Positions 20,001 through 27,537 of a DNA stretch of 64,000 nt are shown in pieces. The position numbers were made by a program, and so were the translations under genes. The DNA is taken from the NCBI RefSeq assembly GCF_000269605.1, contig NZ_AKCI01000001.1:620001-684000 (forward strand). Direction: 5' to 3'. The stretch comes from Scardovia wiggsiae F0424. GTDB lineage: Bacteria; Actinomycetota; Actinomycetes; Actinomycetales; Bifidobacteriaceae. The notes below the pieces were generated by a model. It was not told where the DNA came from and made no database searches. It was given only the letters and a program-made list of their open reading frames with translations. The number at the start of each line of letters is the position of its first letter. The stretch's first letter is position 1.

Positions 20001-20243
20001 AAGAGCTTCCCTCGTTTCATCGCGGGCATACAGCTGCCCGACTGCATACAGTGCTGCATCAGGATCGCATGCATGCACAAGTGCCCCTGTTACAGCCTCT
20101 GCAATTCCCCGGGACATCCCCCGGCTGGAGCACTGGCGGAATGTATCAAGTGCAGCCTGCGTATCTGCTATTCCGGCACGGATAAGCAGCCTGCGTCCGG
20201 GGAACCCCGGCCCTTCCTGATCACTGGGTACTGTATGCGGCAT
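17025..20243 (-). CDS. glnE: Bifunctional glutamine synthetase adenylyltransferase/deadenylase
   Basis: GlnE switches glutamine synthetase off and on by adding or removing AMP on a tyrosine. The 1072 residues contain two nucleotidyltransferase halves. The N-terminal (deadenylylase) half has MGKLGAREINYVSDVDL near residue 215. The C-terminal (adenylylase) half has MGRYGGREVNFCSDADI near 745. Each is followed by a GlnD-like helical domain (LGRGGLRDVEF and LGKGGLSDVEW). The length fits the actinobacterial proteins. A TAAAAT lies 6 nt before the ATG along with a minimal AAGG, so the mRNA may have a very short leader. Confidence 0.96.
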   Translation of the reverse strand: MPHTVPSDQEGPGFPGRRLLIRAGIADTQAALDTFRQCSSRGMSRGIAEAVTGALVHACDPDAALYAVGQLYARDETREALPSTVQPNSDDVWGRLVKTLGASKRIGSMVEQDADLLSSVTGEYFSSSTWDKGMRADAFSAAASCGGNETAAVNALRHEYWKQIIAVAAFDMAHNDPAGIQPEVSSYISDLVDCALDAAVQIALRSVGASEDILFSVIGMGKLGAREINYVSDVDLIYVAEPRHEGVTHAELVKKGTAAGIKLQKICQSVIPGVNEPPLWKVDCALRPEGKAGPLVRTLESHYEYYQKWAENWEFQALLKARHVAGDPELGMKYVDSTRQLVWNASARKNFVFDCRKMRERVESLIPEQQKDLEIKLGRGGLRDVEFTVQMLQLVHGRTDRSLRVSSTLDALQRLSAGGYMSRKQSEALSADYRFERVLEHRQQLWNMHRTHLFPDLGQANRGGIEKPRNIDRMQLHDNKALVRLARTCSLSPEKLLDSFDAARREIRRLHMDIYYRPMLGDISHMADEEIRLSPAAMAERYESIGFADPQAAAEHVRYLTRGISRAAKINRILLPAVLLWLGDGQNPDMGLLQWRRLAENYGGGGPYLGFLRDSPLAAKRLCTILANSRFLGDALNRSAESLTWLGDDAELQPHTRGQLDTLCEGAYKRFPENMRSFAALIRSMRRREIERIGLGWMSGITLSSSSLQAMTDVYDAAIDISLRWAVRHQCRKRGIGENRPPAQISVIAMGRYGGREVNFCSDADIMMIYEPVQDAGREADEAADPRDFSLAVVNDLRSILSGPLTSEAKIDLDLDLRPEGKNGPLIRSYKSYEDYYAHWAQMWEHQALLRARYAAGDRELAERFLERVADPLRYPAQAPGEDDLAQIRTLKARMESERLPRGIRRDRHLKLGKGGLSDVEWTVQLLQLQHAHQCEDTQALPDQEPQPGGTDTSAGLKHHEDSSTASLRTTSTLQALSTLENSGVLSHEDAAVLRSTWQVCTDARNAHYLWSGRANQADIIPDDSFSLGGVAACMGRSAHQGQEFANELLQKMRRCREVAERLFYADAHDTR

Positions 20244-20286
20244 GACCTTATTTTACATGCGATAACGGATCGCCGCCATACGGCCC

Positions 20287-20314
20287 GGGCTTGCAGGCAC
20301 TTCCCTGCAAGCCC
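20287..20314. terminator. Perfect 11-bp stem-loop after the nucleoside hydrolase gene
   Basis: GGGCTTGCAGG and CCTGCAAGCCC form a perfect stem with a 6-nt loop, 50 bp past the end of the nucleoside hydrolase gene and before glnE. No T-run follows on either strand. It could end the salvage operon without a U-tract, or protect the 3' end of its mRNA. Confidence 0.55.
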
Positions 20315-20362
20315 CGAACAGTATTATTGGCAGTGTGATCGGCCGTATCCGTCCTGTGCAGC

Positions 20363-21319
20363 TTAAGCAGCGGTACCGGCTGCGCTGTCCACCCTCAGGA
20401 TCGCGTCTTCAACGATCTGCCAGAACCTGCCTGTATCGAGCCTGAGGGCGACTTTTGTATTGGCCTCCGGGTCTTCCGGTCCCTGCATATTGACAACAGT
20501 CATCCCTGTGGTCAGCTTGCCGTCCAGCTCTACGCTGATCTTCCTGCGCTCCGTGTACAGCACCTCCGGGTCAATAAGGTAAGCGACTGTACATGGATCG
20601 TGTACAGGAGGGTCGTCAAAATCCTGGTTCTCCTGATATGCCTTACGGAAGAAGTCCATGAGCCGTCCCATGAAATAGCCGGTCTGCCCGCCTTCGGCCT
20701 CAATTTTACGCTGTATATCCCGTGTGCACAATGCATGATGGGTAACGTCCAGACCGACCATAGTCACTTCCCACGGAGCGCTGAACACTATCTGTGCTGC
20801 CTCCGGATCCGTATAGATGTTGAATTCCGAGCATGCGCTGGAATTGGCCTCATATACGCCGCCGCCCATCAGGACCACCTGTTTGACCCTCTCAGCGATT
20901 TTGGGCTCCATGCGCAGAGCCATGGCAATATTGGTGAGCGGCCCAGTCGGTACCAATGTTACAGTCCCGGGCTCGCTGTCCATAACCGTCCTGACCAGGT
21001 AATTGACAGCATGCTCATTTTCAAGCGGTCTCACAGGTTCGGGGAGTTCGACACCGTCAAGTCCTGTTTCGCCATGCACATATGCGGCTGTTTTAAGGGG
21101 CCTGACAAGGGGGCGGTCGCATCCGGAATATACAGGGATATCATCCGCGCCTGCTTTATGGAGTACACTCCGGGCATTGTACGTGACTTTGTCGAGGCTC
21201 TGGTTGCCGCCAACGGTGGTTACCCCGATAAGGTCAATATCAGGGTTCCCTACAGCCAGCAGGATAGCAACAGCATCATCGTGCCCAGGGTCGCAGTCAA
21301 GTATGATCCGTTCTGTCAT
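20363..21319 (-). CDS. Inosine-uridine preferring nucleoside hydrolase, first copy
   Basis: These enzymes split the N-glycosidic bond of ribonucleosides to free base and ribose. The calcium-binding N-terminal motif DCDPGHDDA is at residues 8-16, and the active-site HDPCTVAYL lies in the C-terminal third. The 318 residues are normal for the IunH/RihA family. The start follows GGGGAGG, 12 bp after the second hydrolase gene, so both are in one operon below the CNT transporter. Substrate preference cannot be set by eye. Confidence 0.93.
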   Translation of the reverse strand: MTERIILDCDPGHDDAVAILLAVGNPDIDLIGVTTVGGNQSLDKVTYNARSVLHKAGADDIPVYSGCDRPLVRPLKTAAYVHGETGLDGVELPEPVRPLENEHAVNYLVRTVMDSEPGTVTLVPTGPLTNIAMALRMEPKIAERVKQVVLMGGGVYEANSSACSEFNIYTDPEAAQIVFSAPWEVTMVGLDVTHHALCTRDIQRKIEAEGGQTGYFMGRLMDFFRKAYQENQDFDDPPVHDPCTVAYLIDPEVLYTERRKISVELDGKLTTGMTVVNMQGPEDPEANTKVALRLDTGRFWQIVEDAILRVDSAAGTAA

Positions 21320-21331
21320 CTTTGCCTCCCC

Positions 21332-22294
21332 CTACGCTGCCAGTCCCGAGATCCGTGACATGAACTCATCAAGGAACCTCTGCACATCAACCGTGACTGC
21401 CGCCTGGGCAGTCTTGTCAGGGTCATTGAGACGGTTGACGTCCCCAATAGTGCGCCCTCGGGTCGGGTCTTCGGTATCGACTTTCAGGTTGACGGGCAAT
21501 GTCCCTACCAGGCTGGGATCAACTGCGACCCCGACGGCGAGCGGGTCATGCAGTCCGCAGCCGCCAAGGTTAGGCGCTGTGGTCTCATACGCTTTGATAT
21601 AGTAATCCGTCATCTCAGCAAGGAAATCACCCCTGTCAGTATGCAGATCGCGCCACTGCTGTGTATGTTTGCGGGTCAGCAATGTCTGAAGTGTTACATC
21701 AAGCCCTACCATAGTGATCCGCTGTGCCTGGCGGAACACATAGTCAGCTGCCTCCGGGTCCTGGGAAATATTAGCTTCAGCACAGGGGCTCACGTTCCCG
21801 CTTACGGTCAGCGCCCCTCCCATCAGCACAATTTTGCCGATCTCCCCGGCGATACCGGGATCGCGCTGCAGCGCTGCCGCAAGGTTAGTCAGGGGCCCTG
21901 TAGGGACATAAATAAGGTTTTCACCATAGCGGTGGGCGGATTCAATGATGAAATCAACTGCATCTGTGGGCTCGGCATGCCGCGGGGACTGAGGTATCTG
22001 CGCCTCGCCAATTCCATTTTTCCCATGGATAAAAGCTGAAATAGGCAGCACTGAGAATGACTCTGCAGTACTTGAATGCGGGAGGCCTGAATACACGGGG
22101 ATATCAGGGCGCCCGAACAGGTCGAGGATCGCCAGTGCATTGGAAACGCCCTGTTCAACAAGTACATTCCCGTAAGTACCAGTTATGCCGATCAGGTCGG
22201 CTTCCGGGCTTCCCAGTGCATAGGCAATGGCAAGCGCATCATCAATACCTGTATCCAGGTCAAGGATCAATTTTTTACCGGTTGGTTGAACCAT
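21332..22294 (-). CDS. Inosine-uridine preferring nucleoside hydrolase, second copy
   Basis: This is a paralogue of the downstream hydrolase, with 320 residues. The metal motif DLDTGIDDA is at residues 12-20. A VLMGGAL segment near 155 and HDPLAVGVAVDP near 232 match the family. The two copies differ widely outside the motifs, so they probably have different base preferences (for example purine versus pyrimidine) rather than being a recent duplication. The start follows AGAGG. The CNT transporter gene lies upstream, separated by a strong stem-loop. Confidence 0.93.
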   Translation of the reverse strand: MVQPTGKKLILDLDTGIDDALAIAYALGSPEADLIGITGTYGNVLVEQGVSNALAILDLFGRPDIPVYSGLPHSSTAESFSVLPISAFIHGKNGIGEAQIPQSPRHAEPTDAVDFIIESAHRYGENLIYVPTGPLTNLAAALQRDPGIAGEIGKIVLMGGALTVSGNVSPCAEANISQDPEAADYVFRQAQRITMVGLDVTLQTLLTRKHTQQWRDLHTDRGDFLAEMTDYYIKAYETTAPNLGGCGLHDPLAVGVAVDPSLVGTLPVNLKVDTEDPTRGRTIGDVNRLNDPDKTAQAAVTVDVQRFLDEFMSRISGLAA

Positions 22295-22332
22295 CGTATA
22301 CCTCTTTGTTATAGTGGGTCCTTAATTGTGAG

Positions 22333-22379
22333 GCAGCAGGCACGGCCTGCGGGATATCCCTCAAAGCTGTGCCTGCTGC
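22333..22379 (-). other. Intercistronic stem-loop between the transporter and nucleoside hydrolase genes
   Basis: GCAGCAGGCAC and GTGCCTGCTGC form a perfect 11-bp stem, extended by 3 more pairs (one G-U) toward a loop of about 19 nt. No T-run follows on the minus strand. It lies 39 nt before the hydrolase start. It may lower read-through or protect the transporter mRNA so that the genes are expressed at different levels. Confidence 0.6.
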
Positions 22380-22432
22380 TGCGTCATCTATCTAATTATT
22401 ATATCCATCTATATATAAGCATGGATTGCCGG

Positions 22433-23833
22433 TTACCAGACGAAAAGCCCGGCCATTCCGGCAGACAGGAGGGATACAAGGATACCTGCCAGGAGCATGC
22501 GGCCTACATTCTTGGATATCAGGTCGTTTGTTTCCTTCCCGGCAAGCCCCTTGAAGCAGCCGATGATCATGCCGACCGTGCTGAAGTTGGCGAATGATGT
22601 AATGAATACAGTCAGTACAGCCTTATAATGCGGGGCGAAAGCCCAGATAGTCTTTGTAACCTCATGCATGACTACAAATTCATTAGTCACCAGCTTCTTG
22701 CCCATATATCCGGCCATCTGCCATGCAGTACCCGGGTCCAGGCCGAGAAGGAGCGAAGGGATATAGAGGATCACGCCGAATATATGTTCCAGAGTGAGCT
22801 GAGGGTTGATAAGCCCGAGAAGCTTATTGATCAGCGCTGCAAGGGCAACGAATGCAATAACATTAGCAGCAATGATAAGGACCAGCCTGCCGGCCCCGAG
22901 GATAGAATCGCCGAGGAAGGAGAAGAACGGCTCTTTTTTAGGTTTATTCGGATCACGCTTGAACGTTTTCTTCACCCACGCAGCAAAACGGTTGCCTGCC
23001 GGGGCAGGGGCAGCGCCGGCTGGCTGTGCCGCCAAGCCATCAGTGGCTGTGTCCAGCGTGCTGACCGTATTATCTGCTGCAGCTGCAGGAGCAGAGGATG
23101 CCCCATCAGCCGGAGCCTCGATTGTCTCGCTGCTGTCTGCAATAGTAGCGATAACATCTTCCTCTTTATCAACTTTGACCGGGTACAGGAGGTTGGCAAC
23201 GATCAAAGCATTGATGCAGTTCAGCGGTACTGCTGTCAGTACATAGTCGCCGGGGACCATTGTGGTATATGCTGCAAGGATAGAAGCCGTTACGCAGCTC
23301 ATCGACATCATGGCCAGCATAAGGTTCCTGGCGGGCTTCATCTTCTGGACCTGGAGTTTCGATACGGCAAGGGCTTCAGTACTGCCCAGGAGCATCATTT
23401 CAATAGAGAAGAAAGTTTCAAATTTAGGCTGGCGTGTGATGAAGCTCAGCCCTCGCCCGATCCATTTGATGAGCCACGGGAGGAAGCCGATGTAAGTGAG
23501 GATATCAAACAGCGGGACAACGAGCAGGATCGGAAGCAGCGCTGAGGTAACAAAATTCACCGCATCGGGATGGGTGCCATCAGCACCGACCCAGTTGGCA
23601 AGGGCAAAATTGATGCCTTTGAAAGCAACTTTGACAAGCTCGCTGAACGCACTGGCTGCAGCATGGACAGCGGCACGGCCCCACGGCAGAACGGTCAGCA
23701 GACCGGCGATCCCTATGTTCAGAGCCGTCATTATCCCGACTGATACCCACTGGATATGTTTGCGGTCGTGCGAGAAGATCCATCCAATCAGCAGGAATAT
23801 GAGGATACCCACGATATTTATGGCAAGGTACAT
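22433..23833 (-). CDS. Concentrative nucleoside transporter, CNT (NupC-like) family
   Basis: This inner-membrane symporter probably imports nucleosides with protons or sodium. The 466 residues include the family signatures ALAVSKLQVQKM and FANFSTVGMIIGC, and several gate/core membrane segments. A polar, Ala/Pro/Thr-rich cytoplasmic loop of about 80 residues is inserted near 221-301 and contains a basic stretch (KKTFKRDPNKPKKE). Most CNT proteins lack such a loop. The start follows AAAGGAG. The gene leads the salvage operon with two nucleoside hydrolases, so uptake and cleavage are coordinated. Confidence 0.92.
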   Translation of the reverse strand: MYLAINIVGILIFLLIGWIFSHDRKHIQWVSVGIMTALNIGIAGLLTVLPWGRAAVHAAASAFSELVKVAFKGINFALANWVGADGTHPDAVNFVTSALLPILLVVPLFDILTYIGFLPWLIKWIGRGLSFITRQPKFETFFSIEMMLLGSTEALAVSKLQVQKMKPARNLMLAMMSMSCVTASILAAYTTMVPGDYVLTAVPLNCINALIVANLLYPVKVDKEEDVIATIADSSETIEAPADGASSAPAAAADNTVSTLDTATDGLAAQPAGAAPAPAGNRFAAWVKKTFKRDPNKPKKEPFFSFLGDSILGAGRLVLIIAANVIAFVALAALINKLLGLINPQLTLEHIFGVILYIPSLLLGLDPGTAWQMAGYMGKKLVTNEFVVMHEVTKTIWAFAPHYKAVLTVFITSFANFSTVGMIIGCFKGLAGKETNDLISKNVGRMLLAGILVSLLSAGMAGLFVW

Positions 23834-24228
23834 TATCTAATTCTCCTTTATTCCCCTTTCCCGGCAACCCGGAAAAGAAATTTGCTCCATTACGGATGCG
23901 ACGGCACCGATGGGCATCCTTGCTTCCTAGCAAGCACAAGACTGGCAATAGCGCTACGCAATATCACCGGCGTCACCACAGCTATCCCCCAGTTGAGAAG
24001 ATACCTTTTTTACAATACCATCACTTTGTCACATTTCAAGTGGTGTCCGCCACACTCCGCCCGGACATCAGCCTGTATACTCAGACTATGCTTGATATCT
24101 GCTGCAATACGCCTGATATACTGCGAATGGCAGAGGCCGGGCACCGCCGGCGATAATATCTGCTTCCTGTACGGTACAATGATCCCGCATATATAACATA
24201 CCTGCAACCTATACAGAAAAGGACAGCC
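23834..24228. other. 395-bp divergent intergenic region between the CNT transporter and tdk genes
   Basis: No gene is supported here. The minus half is a leader of about 170 nt for the transporter gene with three small hairpins: CTTGC/GCAAG near 23923-23938, GGATGC/GCATCC near 23892-23917, and a CCGG-centred stem near 23857-23872 close to the ribosome site. The plus half carries the tdk promoter region, where TACAAT at 24175-24180 is a possible -10. I found no match to purine or other known riboswitch cores. Confidence 0.5.
24012..24039 (-). promoter_or_regulatory. Promoter of the CNT transporter operon
   Basis: TTGAAA at 24034-24039 and TATTGT at 24012-24017 are separated by 16 bp on the minus strand. 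The -10 is preceded by TGG, an extended -10 form. Transcription would start near 24005, giving a leader of about 170 nt. Confidence 0.5.
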
Positions 24229-24798
24229 ATGGCTCAGCTTTACTACAAATACGGGACGATGAATTCCGGCAAAAGCATTGAGATCCTTAAAGTAGCGCAT
24301 AATTACGAAGAACAGGGCAAATCCGTTGCCCTTATGACCAGCTCTCTTGACACACGCGATGCGTATGGGGTGGTTTCCAGCAGGATCGGCCTCAGGCGTG
24401 AAGCAATCCCTATAAGCAGCGATATGGATCTTTTCGCTTATGTAGAAAACCTGGCAGACAGGCCCTCATGCATCCTCGTTGATGAATGCCAGTTCCTCAG
24501 CAAAAAGAACGTCTGCGCATTAGCCAGGGTCGTTGACGACCTCAATATCCCGGTCATGTGCTTCGGGCTTAAAAATGACTTCCAGAACGAACTTTTTGAA
24601 GGGTCGCATTACCTGCTCCTTATGGCAGATAAAATTGAGGAAATCAAAACGATCTGCCAGTACTGCGCCAAAAAAGCAATCATGGTTTTACGGATGAAAG
24701 ACGGAAAACCTACATATGAAGGCGAACAGATCCAGATCGGCGGAAATGAGACTTATATACCCGTATGCAGGCACCATTATTTCCATCCCAAAATCTGA
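24229..24798 (+). CDS. tdk: Thymidine kinase, type II
   Basis: This enzyme phosphorylates thymidine and deoxyuridine for DNA precursor salvage. The P-loop GTMNSGKS is at residues 9-16, and the DECQFL segment, with the catalytic Glu, is near 84. The zinc lasso cysteines are in CQYC and the C-terminal VCRHHY. At 189 residues it is a normal TK1-like enzyme. The start follows AAAAGGA. It is divergent from the nucleoside transporter operon, in keeping with a salvage role. Confidence 0.96.
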   Translation: MAQLYYKYGTMNSGKSIEILKVAHNYEEQGKSVALMTSSLDTRDAYGVVSSRIGLRREAIPISSDMDLFAYVENLADRPSCILVDECQFLSKKNVCALARVVDDLNIPVMCFGLKNDFQNELFEGSHYLLLMADKIEEIKTICQYCAKKAIMVLRMKDGKPTYEGEQIQIGGNETYIPVCRHHYFHPKI

Positions 24799-24805
24799 CT
24801 GCGGC

Positions 24806-24830
24806 CTGACGGCAATAGAAACCCCGTCAG
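24806..24830. terminator. Stem-loop between convergent tdk and MFS genes
   Basis: CTGACGG and CCGTCAG pair in a 7-bp stem with an 11-nt loop in the 28-bp gap and overlapping the MFS stop codon. No T-run follows. It is placed where a shared terminator would be expected, but the stem is short. Confidence 0.35.
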
Positions 24831-26272
24831 TCCCTACTTCCAGATGCCCTGCTGAAAACCAGCACCAGGACCAGCCCTAAAGCCTCGATCCCGGTAATGA
24901 TCCACAGGATCTGCGAATATCCTGAAGCTAACAGTGCGGCCTGGGCCGGCGCCAGGGCTTTACCATAGCTGATGCCTGCGCCTGCACCAACCGAGCTTAT
25001 CAGGCCTCCAAGGATAGTGACCCCCACAGCAGCGCTGCCCTGCATAGCAAGGTCATTCATCCCTACTCCCCTTCCGGTTTCGCTGCCCGGCAGCGTACTC
25101 AGCGAATTATTATATATCGGTGAAAAAATAAGGCCCATTCCTGTATAAAACAGTACGGCAGTTACAGAGAGCGCGGCCGCACCATACCTCAGGGTAAGCG
25201 CATAGCCCCCAGTCCCCAGGATCATCAGTACTGCCGCAGCGATAAGGCACGCCCGGCTGCCCCATCTGTTTATGAGGCTGCCTGAAAACGTTGCAATAAC
25301 AGCTGCGCAGATGAAAGCGGGAAGGATAAGGAGGGATACCGCTGCTGAAGTTATCCCGTACAGCTTCTCCCCAACAGCATTGTATAAAGGTGCTGCAGCA
25401 AAATTGACACTGTAGAATACAACGATGAGGCTGATAGCTTTCAGCCAGCGGGCATTATGGAAAAAACCGGGAGTAATGAACGGGGCGCTGGCATAGTGGA
25501 TATAAACGGCAAATACGGCAAAGAATACGGCAGAGGCGCCGAGCATCCACCAGGCAAGCTGGGAGAAAAACAGGATAAGGAGAGTCAGGGCGGCGCCGAT
25601 GATGCCGAAGCCTGCAACATCAACCGACGTATGCCCGGCATCCCCTTTCGGGATATTCCTGGCAAGGACCGGAATAAATGCCGCGCTGGCCAGCGGTATA
25701 AGGAAAAGGTATGACCACTGGACCTCGCTCAGGAAACCGGCGCTGAGGATCCCCAAAGCAGCAGCGACCTGATAGCCCGCAGTATACAGCCCCAGATAGA
25801 ACACTTTCTTTTTAGGTGCGAGGAACCGCGATGCCAGGACCATGTAGACTGATCCTGCTGCCTGATACCCGACGGTCTGCAGTATCCTGAATACGATGAC
25901 AAGGGCAAGGCTGCCATGGAAAAGGAAACCTCCAGCCGAACCCACCAGCAGGATCCCGATGCCCCACCACATAAGCTTCCGAAGGGAAACGAAATCGCTG
26001 AGCGACCCGTAAATAAAGCAGACGATCCCCAGAGCCGCAGCAGGAAGCGCCGTGATAAGCGTAGCCTGGGAACCGCTGGCCTGCACATCGGCCCCTACCC
26101 GCACGGCAACCAGGTTGAAACCCTGCAGGCACAGTGTGCCCAGCATAAAGATAATAAGGAGCGGCACCAGGGAGGCAGCAACAGCCTTCTCGGAAACTGA
26201 CCCCTGTGATCCTTTATCCCCACCCTCAGGGGCGACTGTGCCTGCGGCCATAGTGCTGTCGATTTGAGTCAT
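24827..26272 (-). CDS. MFS transporter, drug:H+ antiporter type
   Basis: This is a polytopic inner-membrane protein with roughly 14 hydrophobic segments, as in DHA2-type exporters. A Ser-Asp-Phe loop followed by LRKLMWWG fits the motif A region between helices 2 and 3. The substrate is unknown. I chose the ATG at 26272 (481 residues). It has no ribosome binding site, and a TATTAT -10 lies 9 nt upstream, so translation is probably leaderless. Longer in-frame starts at 26278 (ATG) and 26290 (TTG) fall too close to or inside the -10. Confidence 0.85.
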   Translation of the reverse strand: MTQIDSTMAAGTVAPEGGDKGSQGSVSEKAVAASLVPLLIIFMLGTLCLQGFNLVAVRVGADVQASGSQATLITALPAAALGIVCFIYGSLSDFVSLRKLMWWGIGILLVGSAGGFLFHGSLALVIVFRILQTVGYQAAGSVYMVLASRFLAPKKKVFYLGLYTAGYQVAAALGILSAGFLSEVQWSYLFLIPLASAAFIPVLARNIPKGDAGHTSVDVAGFGIIGAALTLLILFFSQLAWWMLGASAVFFAVFAVYIHYASAPFITPGFFHNARWLKAISLIVVFYSVNFAAAPLYNAVGEKLYGITSAAVSLLILPAFICAAVIATFSGSLINRWGSRACLIAAAVLMILGTGGYALTLRYGAAALSVTAVLFYTGMGLIFSPIYNNSLSTLPGSETGRGVGMNDLAMQGSAAVGVTILGGLISSVGAGAGISYGKALAPAQAALLASGYSQILWIITGIEALGLVLVLVFSRASGSRD

Positions 26273-26281
26273 ATGCATACG

Positions 26282-26287
26282 ATAATA
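26282..26287 (-). promoter_or_regulatory. -10 element of the MFS transporter gene
   Basis: TATTAT lies 9 nt before the chosen ATG at 26272 with no ribosome binding site between. This fits a leaderless transcript. No -35 is clear. Confidence 0.4.
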
Positions 26288-26374
26288 CAAACTGCAGTCT
26301 AACCGGACAGGGACATGTCGCCGCCCCGCGAAACCTGCCGCGCCCTCAGGGTCACAGGATTACGTCATATTTTG

Positions 26375-27493
26375 TCATGCAGCATGCAGCCGGGGGTTAT
26401 GCAGCTGCGAAACCTGACCGTCAAGGTCACGGAGGACCTTGCGCACCTTGCGGTCAGACATATCGCGCAGTTCAAGGCTGTCGAGCCCGTCTGCACTGGC
26501 GGCGCTATCAATATCTGTATGGGTATCCTTAAAAGCCCTGCCCTTCTTGCGGAGAGCGGCATGGCCGCATGCCATCGCCCGGGAAACAACAATGAAGCCG
26601 GTATGCCCTATCATCTGATGGTTCGGCCGTACTGCCAGCCCGTCTGCTTTCCATGTTCGCTCAATCGTCTCTGTGATCTCAGGTTCAGTCCACGTACCGG
26701 AACTGCGGAGCCTTTCCGCCAGCCGGCTGACCTGTGTAACAGTTGTCACATAGCAGGCCAGCACACCGCCCGGAGAGATGACACGGTATGCCTGTTCCAG
26801 GCGGTTCCACGGATCCAGCATATCAAGGACGATACGGTCGTAATAATTTTCAGGAAGGCCGGCACAGCATATATCAAAACTGCCTACAGCCACCTTCCAC
26901 CATGAAGGCTCATACCCATAGAAAACAGTAGCGTTAGCCTTGCATATCCTCGCGAATTCCTCACGGATCTCGATAGTTGCCACTTCCCCGCCGGAGCCAA
27001 CAGCCTCAAGGAGGCTGATGCTCATTGCCCCGCTGCCGCCGCCGGATTCCAGCACACGCATGCCGCCGCGGATATCCCCAAGCTGAAGGACCTGGGCAAT
27101 ATCTTTGGGATACATGATCTGCGCGCCGCGGGGCATGGAAAGCACATAATCAGCAGTACGGGGACGCATAGCGCAGTATTTCCAGCCGCCGAGCTTTTTT
27201 CCCGGACGCCACGGTTTTATGGAATCCTGGAATTCATCAGTACGGACATAAGGGGTACCTGCAGCTCCGGAAGTATCCTGACGGCTATCGGGGTTTTCTG
27301 CAAAAGTGCGCTGCGCATCTGCAGTAGTGATCACCGTGCCTTCTGAAACCCCGATAATGTCATCATGCATAATAAAGCCATGGCCAGTCTGTGTATATCC
27401 GCCGGGGACAAGCTGTATTGTTATTTTATCCATTTTACGGTCAGTCAGCTGGGCTTTCTCGCCCGCACAGAATGCGCCCCGTCGTATTGCCAT
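26375..27493 (-). CDS. trmI: tRNA (adenine58-N1)-methyltransferase
   Basis: TrmI makes m1A58 in the T loop of tRNA, which stabilises the fold. The SAM motif VLESGGGSGAMS is near residues 139-150, preceded by the typical PRGAQIMYPKD segment. An acidic LDMLDPW motif IV lies near 222. The 372 residues are long for the family because of a polar N-terminal segment (about 65-90) and a C-terminal tail of about 60 residues. The gene lies 44 bp after glgA on the same strand. Confidence 0.93.
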   Translation of the reverse strand: MAIRRGAFCAGEKAQLTDRKMDKITIQLVPGGYTQTGHGFIMHDDIIGVSEGTVITTADAQRTFAENPDSRQDTSGAAGTPYVRTDEFQDSIKPWRPGKKLGGWKYCAMRPRTADYVLSMPRGAQIMYPKDIAQVLQLGDIRGGMRVLESGGGSGAMSISLLEAVGSGGEVATIEIREEFARICKANATVFYGYEPSWWKVAVGSFDICCAGLPENYYDRIVLDMLDPWNRLEQAYRVISPGGVLACYVTTVTQVSRLAERLRSSGTWTEPEITETIERTWKADGLAVRPNHQMIGHTGFIVVSRAMACGHAALRKKGRAFKDTHTDIDSAASADGLDSLELRDMSDRKVRKVLRDLDGQVSQLHNPRLHAA

Positions 27494-27537
27494 TACCTGT
27501 ATCCCTGCAGTTTAACTGTTATGCCGATAAGACAGTC

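Noticed and set aside
23834-24040. A purine riboswitch in front of the nucleoside transporter
   Set aside because: The conserved core loops are missing; only local hairpins are visible.
23756-24196. A 146-codon plus-strand frame before tdk
   Set aside because: It overlaps the start of the transporter gene on the other strand, has no ribosome site, and codes for a sequence with no domain-like pattern.
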